Under the pieces are notes generated by a model that saw nothing but the letters and a program-made list of their open reading frames with translations, was not told the origin of the DNA and ran no database searches. Made by a program: the position numbers and the translations under genes. Positions 37,655 to 45,531 of a stretch of 64,000 nt of DNA are shown piece by piece. The number at the start of each line of letters is the position of its first letter. Within the stretch, counting starts at the first letter, position 1. This DNA is from Candidatus Poribacteria bacterium (GTDB lineage Bacteria; Poribacteria; WGA-4E; WGA-3G), in assembly GCA_028821605.1 (NCBI GenBank), contig JAPPFM010000017.1, forward strand, positions 1 to 64,000, in the 5' to 3' direction.

Positions 37655-38050
37655 CTATTCGCCTTTCTTAACATACGCCAACATTGTGATAAGACGGTCA
37701 GTTTGTTCGGGTCGTAAATACTTATAAAACCATTCCGAAAACTCACGCTCGGCTCTGGTGAGCTCAGCCGTCAGCGTGGGGACGGTGGACTCTCCGATTT
37801 CCGCTAAGACCTCCGCAGCGTGGTTCGCCATCTGTTCCATGTAAACAGGAAGTGCGGACTCTTCGATATGGGTATAGAACTCGGCACCATATCCAGAAAT
37901 ATGCCAGCATTCCTGAGTAAGGACATCAATGAGCTGTGGAATAGCCGGTCTACCTATGGCAATTAATTCTGCCTTTGCGGTATTCCGAACGTTTTCGTCT
38001 ATATGACCCAACATGACTATCAAATCAGTGATGTGGTGTTTGCTATGCAT
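37655..38050 (-). CDS. Short HEAT-like protein with a shared C-terminal tail
   Basis: A 131-residue protein with two or three HEAT-like units (AIGRPAIPQLIDVL, EIGESTVPTLTAELT). Its C-terminus, FYKYLRPEQTDRLITMLAYVKKG, closely matches the tail of the upstream 440-residue protein (YKRLRREQTERLTTLLEEQKRG), although the rest is unrelated. It begins with GAGGGG 5 nt before the ATG and overlaps the upstream gene by 8 nt, so it is translationally coupled. The match suggests a small duplication of a helical segment. Function unknown. Confidence 0.65.
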   Translation of the reverse strand: MHSKHHITDLIVMLGHIDENVRNTAKAELIAIGRPAIPQLIDVLTQECWHISGYGAEFYTHIEESALPVYMEQMANHAAEVLAEIGESTVPTLTAELTRAEREFSEWFYKYLRPEQTDRLITMLAYVKKGE

Positions 38051-39365
38051 TGTTTCCCCTCTTTTGTTCTTCTAAGAGTGTAGTGAGGCGTTCGGTTTGT
38101 TCTCGGCGCAAGCGTTTGTAGACGCGCTCCGAGATTTCCTGCCTCTCGTACTTATCATCGAGATGCGTAATGAATTCAAGCCTTGCGACGCGGACATGCT
38201 CGCGGTCGTTCGGAGTCAGTTTACGAAGCCATCCCGCGTCTGAAGGTGTTGAGGTATTATCAGTATCAGATTCGGTAGTGGTTTTGGCTGTGCGGAGTTT
38301 GAAAAGTGCCGCAACGAAAAAGCCTCCTGTCAATGCTGCGGCGACAGCGATAAGTATTAGCTGCCCGAGGTTAGATGTCTGCTCTGGTAAGGCACCATGC
38401 GCAGTACCCATATTCACGTCAAATGCTAAGTCAATCGCTTTGCCTGCCTCAAACGGCTTTGGCACAGTACTCTGATAATTTAGATAAATGACCCCGTGGA
38501 TTTGTTCGCGTCTGGGTGCCCCGAAAAACTTGGCACGCGGCATAAGACCAACACCTTCAGGGACTAAAAATGAGAGTTTTGATGTGGTGAAATTCAGGCG
38601 ACGGGATAAATCCAGTCCGTCTTTCTCGACATGAAAAATATAAGTGTAGCCTAAGATCGTTCCTCCAGGCGGTAATGGCGTTGTCAGGATAGCGTGATTA
38701 GTGGCAGTATCCATCGTAAGGGCTACTGACGAATGCGGTTGAAAAGCCTCAACACCTTTTGGAAGCGCGAAAAGTGCCCCAACTTTTTGTGTGCCGTGTG
38801 TTGTTCTAAAAGGTAGATCGCTTAGGTTTTCGATCTCAAATACTTCAATAACTGTAACAGCACCGTCTGGCGGGTGGTCCTCAGGTGGAGGTCCAATAAA
38901 GAGACTATGCGTCTTGACACGGACGTGCGTTTTGTCTTCTGTAAACGCCCCGATTTCAAAGTTGATTTTGATATTCGGAGCCCATGTTGACAGCACCAAA
39001 TCTTTCTCAGTGTAGTCTGTGCCTTCGTAGATGGTTGAAACCGTGTAGTGAACACTTGGATTAAGTGGTAAATTCCCGAAACGGTAGTTACCATTTGCAT
39101 CCGTTGTCGTTTCTTGTGTTTCAGCGGTGTCAGCCTTATGTATCGTCAAGGTTACAGGTTGCGAGGCGATAGGTTTCTCGCGTTTTCTGTCAATGACTGT
39201 GCCTTGAATGTCGCCCGATTCTGTTGTTTGCTGAGCATGGAGGGTGGAAAGCCAAAAGAGAAGGGTCAAGGCAACCGTTAGTAAACTACCGATACGCCAC
39301 GCCGGAACATAGCGAATCTGCATGTTGCGTTTTGAACGGTTGTATGAAGATGCGTTAGTGTTCAT
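38043..39365 (-). CDS. Membrane protein with Cna-B/carboxypeptidase-regulatory-like domain
   Basis: A 440-residue protein. A signal or anchor helix lies at residues ~24-42 (IGSLLTVALTLLFWLSTLHA). Next is a carboxypeptidase regulatory-like beta domain (~50-125: GDIQGTVIDRKREKPIASQPVTLTI, NGNYRFGNLPLNPSVHYTV), then a second exported region, a transmembrane helix at ~341-363 and a cytoplasmic helical tail (EFITHLDDKYERQEISERVYKRL and following). The tail resembles the CcmI-like protein upstream (AALADLDEDHETGKLSDTDYQELR). The ATG at 39365 starts just past the upstream stop. It probably serves cytochrome c maturation, by location only. Confidence 0.65.
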   Translation of the reverse strand: MNTNASSYNRSKRNMQIRYVPAWRIGSLLTVALTLLFWLSTLHAQQTTESGDIQGTVIDRKREKPIASQPVTLTIHKADTAETQETTTDANGNYRFGNLPLNPSVHYTVSTIYEGTDYTEKDLVLSTWAPNIKINFEIGAFTEDKTHVRVKTHSLFIGPPPEDHPPDGAVTVIEVFEIENLSDLPFRTTHGTQKVGALFALPKGVEAFQPHSSVALTMDTATNHAILTTPLPPGGTILGYTYIFHVEKDGLDLSRRLNFTTSKLSFLVPEGVGLMPRAKFFGAPRREQIHGVIYLNYQSTVPKPFEAGKAIDLAFDVNMGTAHGALPEQTSNLGQLILIAVAAALTGGFFVAALFKLRTAKTTTESDTDNTSTPSDAGWLRKLTPNDREHVRVARLEFITHLDDKYERQEISERVYKRLRREQTERLTTLLEEQKRGNNA

Positions 39366-39366
39366 A

Positions 39367-39714
39367 TTATGTTTCACGTTGTTGCTGTTTAAATCTCTCA
39401 ATTTCTGCTTCTACATCTGACAAGGATTCGTTTTCGAGTTGTATGATGACGCGCGCCGTCTCTTTCAAGAGTTCTTCACGTAATTCTTGGTAGTCGGTAT
39501 CTGAGAGTTTTCCGGTTTCGTGATCTTCGTCAAGATCCGCGAGTGCGGCGTAGCTGTTTTCGCGTTCCTGAAAGAGGGTTCGCCGCCGTTCTTCAACAAT
39601 TTCCTCTGATGACGCAATAGCTTGCGGCCCCGTTTTCGAGAAAATCGGGAACCCCAGATAGATAAGAAGCAGGATCCCAAAGATTACCATCCATAAAAGT
39701 ACAAGAAACGACAT
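39367..39714 (-). CDS. CcmI-like small membrane protein
   Basis: A 115-residue protein with one N-terminal transmembrane helix (LVLLWMVIFGILLLIYLGF) and a helical soluble part (RENSYAALADLDEDHETGKLSDTDYQELREEL). The latter is the pattern of the CcmI N-terminal region and of similar short proteins next to ccmH. AGAGG precedes ATG 39714. Unlike full CcmI it has no TPR domain. It lies between ccmH and the Cna-B-type gene, so it is likely a cofactor of the CcmF-CcmH haem lyase complex. Confidence 0.65.
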   Translation of the reverse strand: MSFLVLLWMVIFGILLLIYLGFPIFSKTGPQAIASSEEIVEERRRTLFQERENSYAALADLDEDHETGKLSDTDYQELREELLKETARVIIQLENESLSDVEAEIERFKQQQRET

Positions 39715-39776
39715 AAAAACCTCTTTTTCAAAGTACACACGTGAAAATCAATTCAGTTACAAAAAACTTACCGAGC

Positions 39777-40349
39777 TTAACTCTCCCGTTTATACCTTTC
39801 AAGTTCAGTCTCAACCTGCTTGACTGCCTCATCAGAAGGTTGTGATTCCGATGCTACCTGCGCGTCCGCTGTTGCTGATGCCCTCTGCCTTGACTTTCGG
39901 AGCACAACGAAAACAACCCCACCAATTGCAATCAGAATGATCGCCGGCATAACGTAGGCAAGTATGTTAATACCTTCTACAGGCATGACTGCATAATATT
40001 GCGGTCCATAAGTGTCAAGGTAATCCGTGCGAATTTGCTCAACGGCCTCACCAGCGAGTAACCGATCGCGAAAATTGTTCTCAATATTCATTGCCGTGCT
40101 GCACGTACACACTTCAATTGTCTCCCTTACACATCCGCAGTAACAGTAGACTGTAGTTAGCAGCTCCTCTAAATCGGACGTAACCGTGGCATCTTTCATG
40201 TCCTCCGGTTCTACCCCAGCGGTACCTTCTGTCTGTGCATACGCGATGACACTAAAATTGCAAGCAATAATAAGCACAATAACCCGAAGACAATTAAGAA
40301 CTACAGATTCATTGAACAGCATAATGCGATCAAATCTTCCTATTTTCAT
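39777..40349 (-). CDS. ccmH: Cytochrome c maturation protein CcmH, cysteine-rich variant
   Basis: A 190-residue protein with an N-terminal signal or anchor (~18-37), a thiol domain, and a transmembrane helix after LDTYGPQYYAVMPVEGINILAYVMPAIILIAIGG, the conserved end of CcmH. In the standard family the redox motif is LRCxxC. Here the equivalent stretch is VYCYCGCVRETIEVCTC (Cys69, 71, 73, 81, 83), so the pattern is CxCxC plus CxC. Similar CxCGC forms are known from archaeal and Chloroflexi-like systems as I recall. It should reduce the apocytochrome haem-binding thiols. AGGA precedes the ATG. Confidence 0.8.
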   Translation of the reverse strand: MKIGRFDRIMLFNESVVLNCLRVIVLIIACNFSVIAYAQTEGTAGVEPEDMKDATVTSDLEELLTTVYCYCGCVRETIEVCTCSTAMNIENNFRDRLLAGEAVEQIRTDYLDTYGPQYYAVMPVEGINILAYVMPAIILIAIGGVVFVVLRKSRQRASATADAQVASESQPSDEAVKQVETELERYKRES

Positions 40350-40367
40350 GGTCTTATTCCTAACCTG

Positions 40368-42386
40368 TCAAGCGTCTCTATTGCGTTCAGATTTCTCGGC
40401 TATCGCGACGATGCCACCCAATACCATTATAGCAACACCAATCCAGACAACGCCAATCAGAGGGTTGTAATATCCTTGAACGTTCACAACGCCTCCTGTC
40501 TTGACATCCGGTGGGATATTGCCCAATGCAACATAGAGGTCGTTCATACCAAAATGTCGGATCGCTGGTTCCTTTGTAGGTTCTTCATCCGGTTTCGACT
40601 TGTAATAGGCATGAAGTGCGGGTTCCATTGTCCCTATACGTTTCCCGTTCTTTTCAACGTCGAAAATAACGCTGCTCCGAAGATAGTTTCCGTATTCTTT
40701 ATCAAACGCGTCTCTCATTGTGAGTTTATACTTGCCCACTTCCATTGATTCCCCAAGTGTCATACTTTTGGATTCAAGCAGAAAATAGCCTTTCGATCCC
40801 ATAATGCCGATATAGAGGATAACGATACCGATATGGATGATGTAACCGCCGTATCGTCTCTTGTTGCGCTGGATAAGGAGGTTCAAGCCGTTGAGGAGAG
40901 AGGTTTCCTGTCGCTTCGCTCGGAGTTTCGCCCCGCGATAAAATTCAGCAAAGATTGCAGCAAGCACGAAAACAGCAGCAAAACTACAGAGCACTGAGTA
41001 CAACGGAAAAGTATATCCTATTAATGCAAGGAATCCCCAGGTCAAAGCACCGCCGACTAAACCGATAACAAGCGGCAACAAAAACATGCGTTTGAAGTTG
41101 TTAGGCGTAATTTTCTTCCATGAAATGATTGGACCGGCACCCGTTAAGAATAGCAGCAGTATCCCCGGAATGATGACGACTTGATTGAAAAAGGCTTCAG
41201 GAACAGAAGACTTTTCGCCGTTAATCGCCTCGGAGATGATTGGCCATAACGTACCCCAGAGGATAATTAGGGTTAACCCGACGAGGAGCCAGTTGTTCAG
41301 GACAAAGGCACTTTCACGGGAGAGAAGAGCTTCTAAACGATTCGCGCTCTTGAGTCGGTTCCAACGATAGATGATAAGTGCGATGACCCCGGCAGTTGAA
41401 GTTAAGATGAAGCCAAGAAAATACCCACCAATATCCGATTGTGCGAAAGCATGTACCGATGTGATGATTCCACTACGCGTAATAAAAGTCCCTAATAGTG
41501 TAAATTGGAAGGCAAGCGTAATTAGGAGGATATTCCAAAGTTTGAGCATATTCCGCTTCTCTTGGATCATCACAGAGTGTAGATAAGCGGTGCCGAGGAG
41601 CCACGGCATAAAAGAGGCGTTTTCGACCGGATCCCATGCCCAGTAACCGCCCCAACCGAGTTCTTGGTATGCCCAATTGCCACCAAGCGTGATACCGATC
41701 GTCAGAATAATCCACGAAAATAGCATCCATCTACGCGAGCGAAGTATCCAACCGCTTCCGATTCTACCAGATGCGAGTGCACCAACCGCAAACGCAAACG
41801 GGACAGTCAGGCTAATCCAACCGATATATAACGTCGGTGGATGAATCGCCATGAGTGGTGTCTGGAGAAGTGGGTTCATTCCTTGACCGTCGGCAGCGAC
41901 CTGTCCGCCAGGAAACCGAGCGAGTGGATTGTAAACACCTTCAATTAAGCCTGTGACAAGGATGGTGAAGAATAGCTGAACAATAGCGATTGGAATCAGG
42001 GAGTAGTCTGCTAAGGTATCGCCTGTCTGTTTGACACGTTGATAGTTCTGCCAGACGACAATAGCACCAGCACCTGTAAGCACCCAGAGCCAGAGTAGGA
42101 GGGAACCAGACATAGCGCCCCAGAGTGCTGCTATTTTGTAGAACAGGGGTTGCGCTGCGCTCGATACCTCAAAAACATAGCGCATTGAGAAATCATCGGT
42201 GACAAAACCGTAGATTAATGCACCCGTCGCGATACTGATAAGGATGAAGGTGGCAACAACGGCGTTTCTGCCGCTCTGGATGGCACGGGCATTTCGTATC
42301 CACAACCCGAAGCTGAGGAAGCCGATTGCCCACAAACATGAAAGCACAGAAAGGTATATAGCGGCTTGTCCGATTTCCGCAGTCAT
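40368..42386 (-). CDS. ccmF: Haem lyase CcmF
   Basis: A 672-residue polytopic membrane protein. The haem-handling WWD domain is recognisable near residues 244-256 as WGGYWAWDPVENASFMPWLLGTAYLHS-like sequence, where Tyr replaces one Trp of the usual WGGWW. Blocks HPPTLYIGWISLTVPFAFAVGAL and TRSGIITSVHAFAQSDIG are also conserved. It transfers haem from CcmE to apocytochrome c. Length is normal. It sits between ccmE and ccmH, spaced 18 nt from ccmH. GAGGAGG lies 11 nt before the ATG. Confidence 0.9.
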   Translation of the reverse strand: MTAEIGQAAIYLSVLSCLWAIGFLSFGLWIRNARAIQSGRNAVVATFILISIATGALIYGFVTDDFSMRYVFEVSSAAQPLFYKIAALWGAMSGSLLLWLWVLTGAGAIVVWQNYQRVKQTGDTLADYSLIPIAIVQLFFTILVTGLIEGVYNPLARFPGGQVAADGQGMNPLLQTPLMAIHPPTLYIGWISLTVPFAFAVGALASGRIGSGWILRSRRWMLFSWIILTIGITLGGNWAYQELGWGGYWAWDPVENASFMPWLLGTAYLHSVMIQEKRNMLKLWNILLITLAFQFTLLGTFITRSGIITSVHAFAQSDIGGYFLGFILTSTAGVIALIIYRWNRLKSANRLEALLSRESAFVLNNWLLVGLTLIILWGTLWPIISEAINGEKSSVPEAFFNQVVIIPGILLLFLTGAGPIISWKKITPNNFKRMFLLPLVIGLVGGALTWGFLALIGYTFPLYSVLCSFAAVFVLAAIFAEFYRGAKLRAKRQETSLLNGLNLLIQRNKRRYGGYIIHIGIVILYIGIMGSKGYFLLESKSMTLGESMEVGKYKLTMRDAFDKEYGNYLRSSVIFDVEKNGKRIGTMEPALHAYYKSKPDEEPTKEPAIRHFGMNDLYVALGNIPPDVKTGGVVNVQGYYNPLIGVVWIGVAIMVLGGIVAIAEKSERNRDA

Positions 42387-42472
42387 TCGCTTCTGTGCCT
42401 CCTCACTTTTGAGAACAAGTTTTGACTTGCAAGCTGCGTCAAAAGGGTGTTGTTGAACATATTGCTAAGGTG

Positions 42473-42919
42473 TCATTCTGAGATATACGAGGTCTTATCT
42501 GTGGATGTCGCGCTCTCTGCGCCTTCATATTTCGAGGCGCATTTCGTCATGAGTTTGGTAGCGACAACGAGGTTCTGTGTTGCATCGTATTTACCTTCTA
42601 CGAAAACGCTACCACCGTCTTTGAAATTGTCCGGTTTAAGCTGATTCTCGTAAATTATATTGACTGTTGCCTCGGTTTCGCGGTCGCGGACAGCGAAGGT
42701 GAGTTTAAAATTAGCAGCGTCCCATTTGGAACTATCCTCTGCAATGAGTCCATCAACTTGGACCCGTTGATCGTTCACTTCGCTACCAGCTTCCACAAGC
42801 AAAGCAGGCGTGAAATGCCGTATACTCGTGCTTCGAGTCATGGCTATTACCAAAAACGCCATACCACTTAGCAAAATGACACTCGCGACGATCACTTTGA
42901 ATCTTTTCTGTTTTTGCAC
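42473..42919 (-). CDS. ccmE: Cytochrome c maturation haem chaperone CcmE, CxxxY variant
   Basis: A 148-residue OB-fold haem chaperone anchored by an N-terminal helix (VIVASVILLSGMAFLVIAM). The fold is evident from VQVDGLIAEDSSKWDAANFKLTFAVRD, VNIIYENQLKPDNFKDGGSVFVEG and TKLMTKCASKYEG. In most bacteria the haem attaches to His in HxxxY; here the motif is CASKY (Cys127, Tyr131), the cysteine form known from archaea and some sulphate reducers. The start is GTG at 42919, with GGGGGG about 9 nt upstream. It is first of the ccm row and divergent from the aldolase cluster. Confidence 0.9.
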   Translation of the reverse strand: MQKQKRFKVIVASVILLSGMAFLVIAMTRSTSIRHFTPALLVEAGSEVNDQRVQVDGLIAEDSSKWDAANFKLTFAVRDRETEATVNIIYENQLKPDNFKDGGSVFVEGKYDATQNLVVATKLMTKCASKYEGAESATSTDKTSYISE

Positions 42920-42996
42920 CTGAACATCCCCCCATTAATGCGAATCAGTAGGCGCGATTTTTAAGCGTACTGATGAGATAAAACCTTCTCTTTAAA

Positions 42997-43025
42997 ATAA
43001 TACTTGATTTTACACTCAAAATCAA
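42997..43025 (-). promoter_or_regulatory. Promoter for the ccmE-ccmF-ccmH row
   Basis: Minus strand: TTGATT (43020-43025), 17-nt spacer, TATTAT (42997-43002). The -35 hexamer lies in the right arm of the palindrome 43002-43027, and the facing plus-strand promoter has its -35 in the left arm. Confidence 0.5.
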
Positions 43026-43027
43026 GT
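43002..43027. promoter_or_regulatory. Palindromic operator candidate between divergent promoters
   Basis: Perfect 10-bp arms ACTTGATTTT (43002-43011) and AAAATCAAGT (43018-43027) with spacer ACACTC. Both arms contain a -35-like TTGATT for opposite strands, so a bound dimeric regulator could shut off both directions. Whether it is a real operator or a by-product of two overlapping promoters is not decidable by eye. Confidence 0.45.
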
Positions 43028-43033
43028 TAAAAT
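43004..43033 (+). promoter_or_regulatory. Promoter for the aldolase/Gfo-Idh-MocA cluster
   Basis: TTGATT (43004-43009), 18-nt spacer, TAAAAT (43028-43033). The predicted leader of ~120 nt contains the 11-bp hairpin at 43115-43150. Confidence 0.45.
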
Positions 43034-43114
43034 AGAATTAAATTGGAAAATCGTGTGGAATCCTACGTAGTAATACGCTTTGTGAAATCTTCAAGCAAGT
43101 TACAAACGAAAGGG

Positions 43115-43150
43115 GAGATTTGTGAGAATTTTCGGTTTTTCACAAATCTC
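43115..43150 (+). promoter_or_regulatory. 11-bp leader hairpin upstream of the DHDPS-family gene
   Basis: Arms GAGATTTGTGA (43115-43125) and TCACAAATCTC (43140-43150) are perfectly complementary with a 14-nt loop. The hairpin ends 12 nt before the ATG at 43163 and would influence translation initiation. It is AT-rich and followed only by TTT, so an intrinsic terminator is less likely. Confidence 0.55.
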
Positions 43151-43162
43151 TTTGCGAGAAAT

Positions 43163-44110
43163 ATGGAACTGAATTGGCAACACCATCCATGGGCGGGTGT
43201 TTTTCCAGCGACACTCTGTCCCTTTCATGAAGATGAATCAATTGACGAAACTGGATTGCATCAGTATATGCAGGAGCTTGCGAGTGTTCCGGGGATAAAA
43301 GGCGTTGTCTGTAACGGGCACACCGGCGAAATCATGTCTCTCCGATTGCATGAAAGACAACAGGTTACGCGGGTGACCGCTGAGGCTGTTGGCGACAGCG
43401 TTAAAGTTGTTTCGGGAGTTAGCGCGGAAGGAAGCCTTCCAGCAATTGACGATGCACTCGCTGCGAAGGAAGCGGGAGCAGATGCTATCCTGTTGATGCC
43501 TGCACATCATTGGTTGCGTTTTGGAAGGACACCTGAAACGGCAGTCGGTTTCTTTCAAGATGTCGCCGAAGGTGCGGACATACCGATTATTGTTCACCAA
43601 TATCCCGCATGGACGAAAGCAGGATATAGTCTTGAAGAGATGTTAGAGATGGTGAAAATTCCGCAGGTTGTCTGCATTAAAATGGGCACCCGCGATATGG
43701 CGCGCTGGCGATGGGATTATGAACAACTGAAAGAAGCCGCGCCGGATGTCCCGATCTTGACATGTCATGATGAATATCTGCTCGCTTCGCTACTGGAAGG
43801 CAGTGATGGCGCACTCATCGGGTTTGCAGGATTTGTTCCTGAGCTGATGGTTGATGTCGTGCACGCCGCGCTCAATAACGATCTTATCGGTGCACGCAAA
43901 GCGCGCAGTCAGGTGGATTCATTGGCACGAATCGTCTACAATTTCGGAGAACCGAGCAGTGATGCCCACCAACGGATGAAGTGTGCACGTTGGTTGATGG
44001 GAAGATTCCCCTCAATGACAATGCGCCGACCCCTGCGTCAATTGTCCACAACCGAAATAGACAAAATCCGAGCAAGTCTTGAAGCAACCGGCTATCAGTG
44101 CGTTCACTAA
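43163..44110 (+). CDS. Dihydrodipicolinate synthase (DapA) family aldolase
   Basis: A 315-residue TIM-barrel lyase of the DHDPS/N-acetylneuraminate lyase family, which forms a Schiff base between a catalytic Lys and a 2-oxoacid. Visible features are GVVCNGHTGEIMSLRLHERQQV, corresponding to the GTTGE pyruvate-binding block, Tyr in PIIVHQYP and the catalytic Lys in VVCIKMGTRD. The block NGHTGE, not GTTGE, is common in homologues outside lysine synthesis, so this may be a catabolic aldolase. I place the start at ATG 43163; the frame is open upstream, but that part lies in the leader hairpin. It begins a four-gene row. Confidence 0.85.
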   Translation: MELNWQHHPWAGVFPATLCPFHEDESIDETGLHQYMQELASVPGIKGVVCNGHTGEIMSLRLHERQQVTRVTAEAVGDSVKVVSGVSAEGSLPAIDDALAAKEAGADAILLMPAHHWLRFGRTPETAVGFFQDVAEGADIPIIVHQYPAWTKAGYSLEEMLEMVKIPQVVCIKMGTRDMARWRWDYEQLKEAAPDVPILTCHDEYLLASLLEGSDGALIGFAGFVPELMVDVVHAALNNDLIGARKARSQVDSLARIVYNFGEPSSDAHQRMKCARWLMGRFPSMTMRRPLRQLSTTEIDKIRASLEATGYQCVH

Positions 44111-44165
44111 ATTTTAATGCACGTTCACTGCCCAATGCGAGTACTATAAGAATTGGAGGGTCCGA

Positions 44166-45377
44166 ATGTCACGTCTGAAATACGCTTTAATTGGCCACGG
44201 TAGACGCGGCGCAGGGCATCTGTCAACAGCTGCGACACTGAAGGATACCTTTGATATAGTCGCCGTGTGTGATGCACATCCTGAGTCGGCGGAAGCCGGT
44301 GCAGCGAGATTCGGTGTTAAAGCCTATACGGATGTCCGGAAAATGGTTGATGAAATATCACCCGATGTCTGCGATGTCGTTGTGCCTATGCAGCTGCATC
44401 ACATTGTCTCCTGTTACCTCTCACAGTGCGGCATCCCGCACAACGTAGAAACCGGACTCGCACCGACACTCGGTTTGATGGATATGATGATAGCCGACGC
44501 TGCCGAAAATGAGGTGAAACTCCAGACCTCGGAGAACTTTCCCTTCGTTCCTGTGGAACAGTTTGTGTGCAAACTCATTAAGGAAGGCGTAATTGGGAAC
44601 ATCCACAAGTGTTACCGGCTCTTTTCTACAACCGGCTACCATGGACTCGCTGCAATACGGTGCCGTATGGATGCCGCTCCGAAAATGGTCAGCAGCATCG
44701 GGCATACGATGCCTGTTAGGCCCTACGTTGATCGGGCGAAACGAGATTTTAATCGCGAAAACCTTGAGTTCTACGCCATAGATTTCGATAACGGTGGGCT
44801 CGGTATTGCCATGGTCGGCAATAAGAATGGATGCCTCGGACGGAATAAACTTGTCGGTTTTGAGACGTGTGGTGAGCGCGGCACGATTATCACCAACGGG
44901 AATCAGGGTGCCACCGGTGGTGAAACAGTCAACGTTTGTACAGATGAAGACCTGCTAAACGGAGGCAGGGCACAAACCTACGAATTCCAGAGAGAATATA
45001 GTGATAATGGCACTTTGCAACGTATCTTTGTGGAACTCCCAGCGTCTCTTGGTGGCACTGTAGCGTGGGTAAATCCGTATCGGCAGACGGATATCTCGGA
45101 GACAGGTATCTCATTAGCGACAATGCTTGACGGTATCGCACGTGCTGTCCGGGAGGATACACAACCGCTATGGACGGGTGGAATGGGCAGAGCAGACCAA
45201 GAGATGGTGATTGCTGCGCACCGATCCATCCAGACGAATCGACAACCTATCGAACTTCCACTCGAACCCGATCCAGCAGAAGAGGATGCGTTTGATCGCG
45301 ATTTTGAAGCACAGTTCGGTGTTCATCCACGCGAAGATATCGAAAAAGCATTAGAGGTTAATTTTAAGGCACGTTAG
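44166..45377 (+). CDS. Gfo/Idh/MocA family oxidoreductase
   Basis: A 403-residue NAD(P)-dependent oxidoreductase. The Rossmann motif is a variant, IGHGRRGAGHLSTAA, and the usual catalytic EKP is not obvious: the equivalent stretch reads VETGLAPTLG, so the catalytic Lys may be absent. This could mean altered chemistry. GGAGG lies 8 nt before the ATG. It is 55 nt after the DHDPS-family gene, same strand. The C-terminal part includes GGMGRADQEMVIAAHRSIQTNR, a common ending. Probably part of a sugar or polyol pathway. Confidence 0.8.
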   Translation: MSRLKYALIGHGRRGAGHLSTAATLKDTFDIVAVCDAHPESAEAGAARFGVKAYTDVRKMVDEISPDVCDVVVPMQLHHIVSCYLSQCGIPHNVETGLAPTLGLMDMMIADAAENEVKLQTSENFPFVPVEQFVCKLIKEGVIGNIHKCYRLFSTTGYHGLAAIRCRMDAAPKMVSSIGHTMPVRPYVDRAKRDFNRENLEFYAIDFDNGGLGIAMVGNKNGCLGRNKLVGFETCGERGTIITNGNQGATGGETVNVCTDEDLLNGGRAQTYEFQREYSDNGTLQRIFVELPASLGGTVAWVNPYRQTDISETGISLATMLDGIARAVREDTQPLWTGGMGRADQEMVIAAHRSIQTNRQPIELPLEPDPAEEDAFDRDFEAQFGVHPREDIEKALEVNFKAR

Positions 45378-45400
45378 TTGAAATACCTCCAACCAAGGTA

Positions 45401-45422
45401 GGTGCGGTTTCCCAACCGCACC
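45401..45422. repeat. Intergenic palindrome, GGTGCGGTT family
   Basis: Arms GGTGCGGTT and AACCGCACC around TCCC. Two nearly identical copies lie at 50476 and 50757. This copy is in the gap between two Gfo/Idh/MocA genes. Confidence 0.85.
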
Positions 45423-45531
45423 GAGTCTGAAAGAAGAATACTTTGTCGGCAAGGGCCACATACCTGAATCCGATAATCTATTTATGAGAGGACTTGCAAC
45501 AATATCTAAGTACATATAATAGAGGTAAGAG

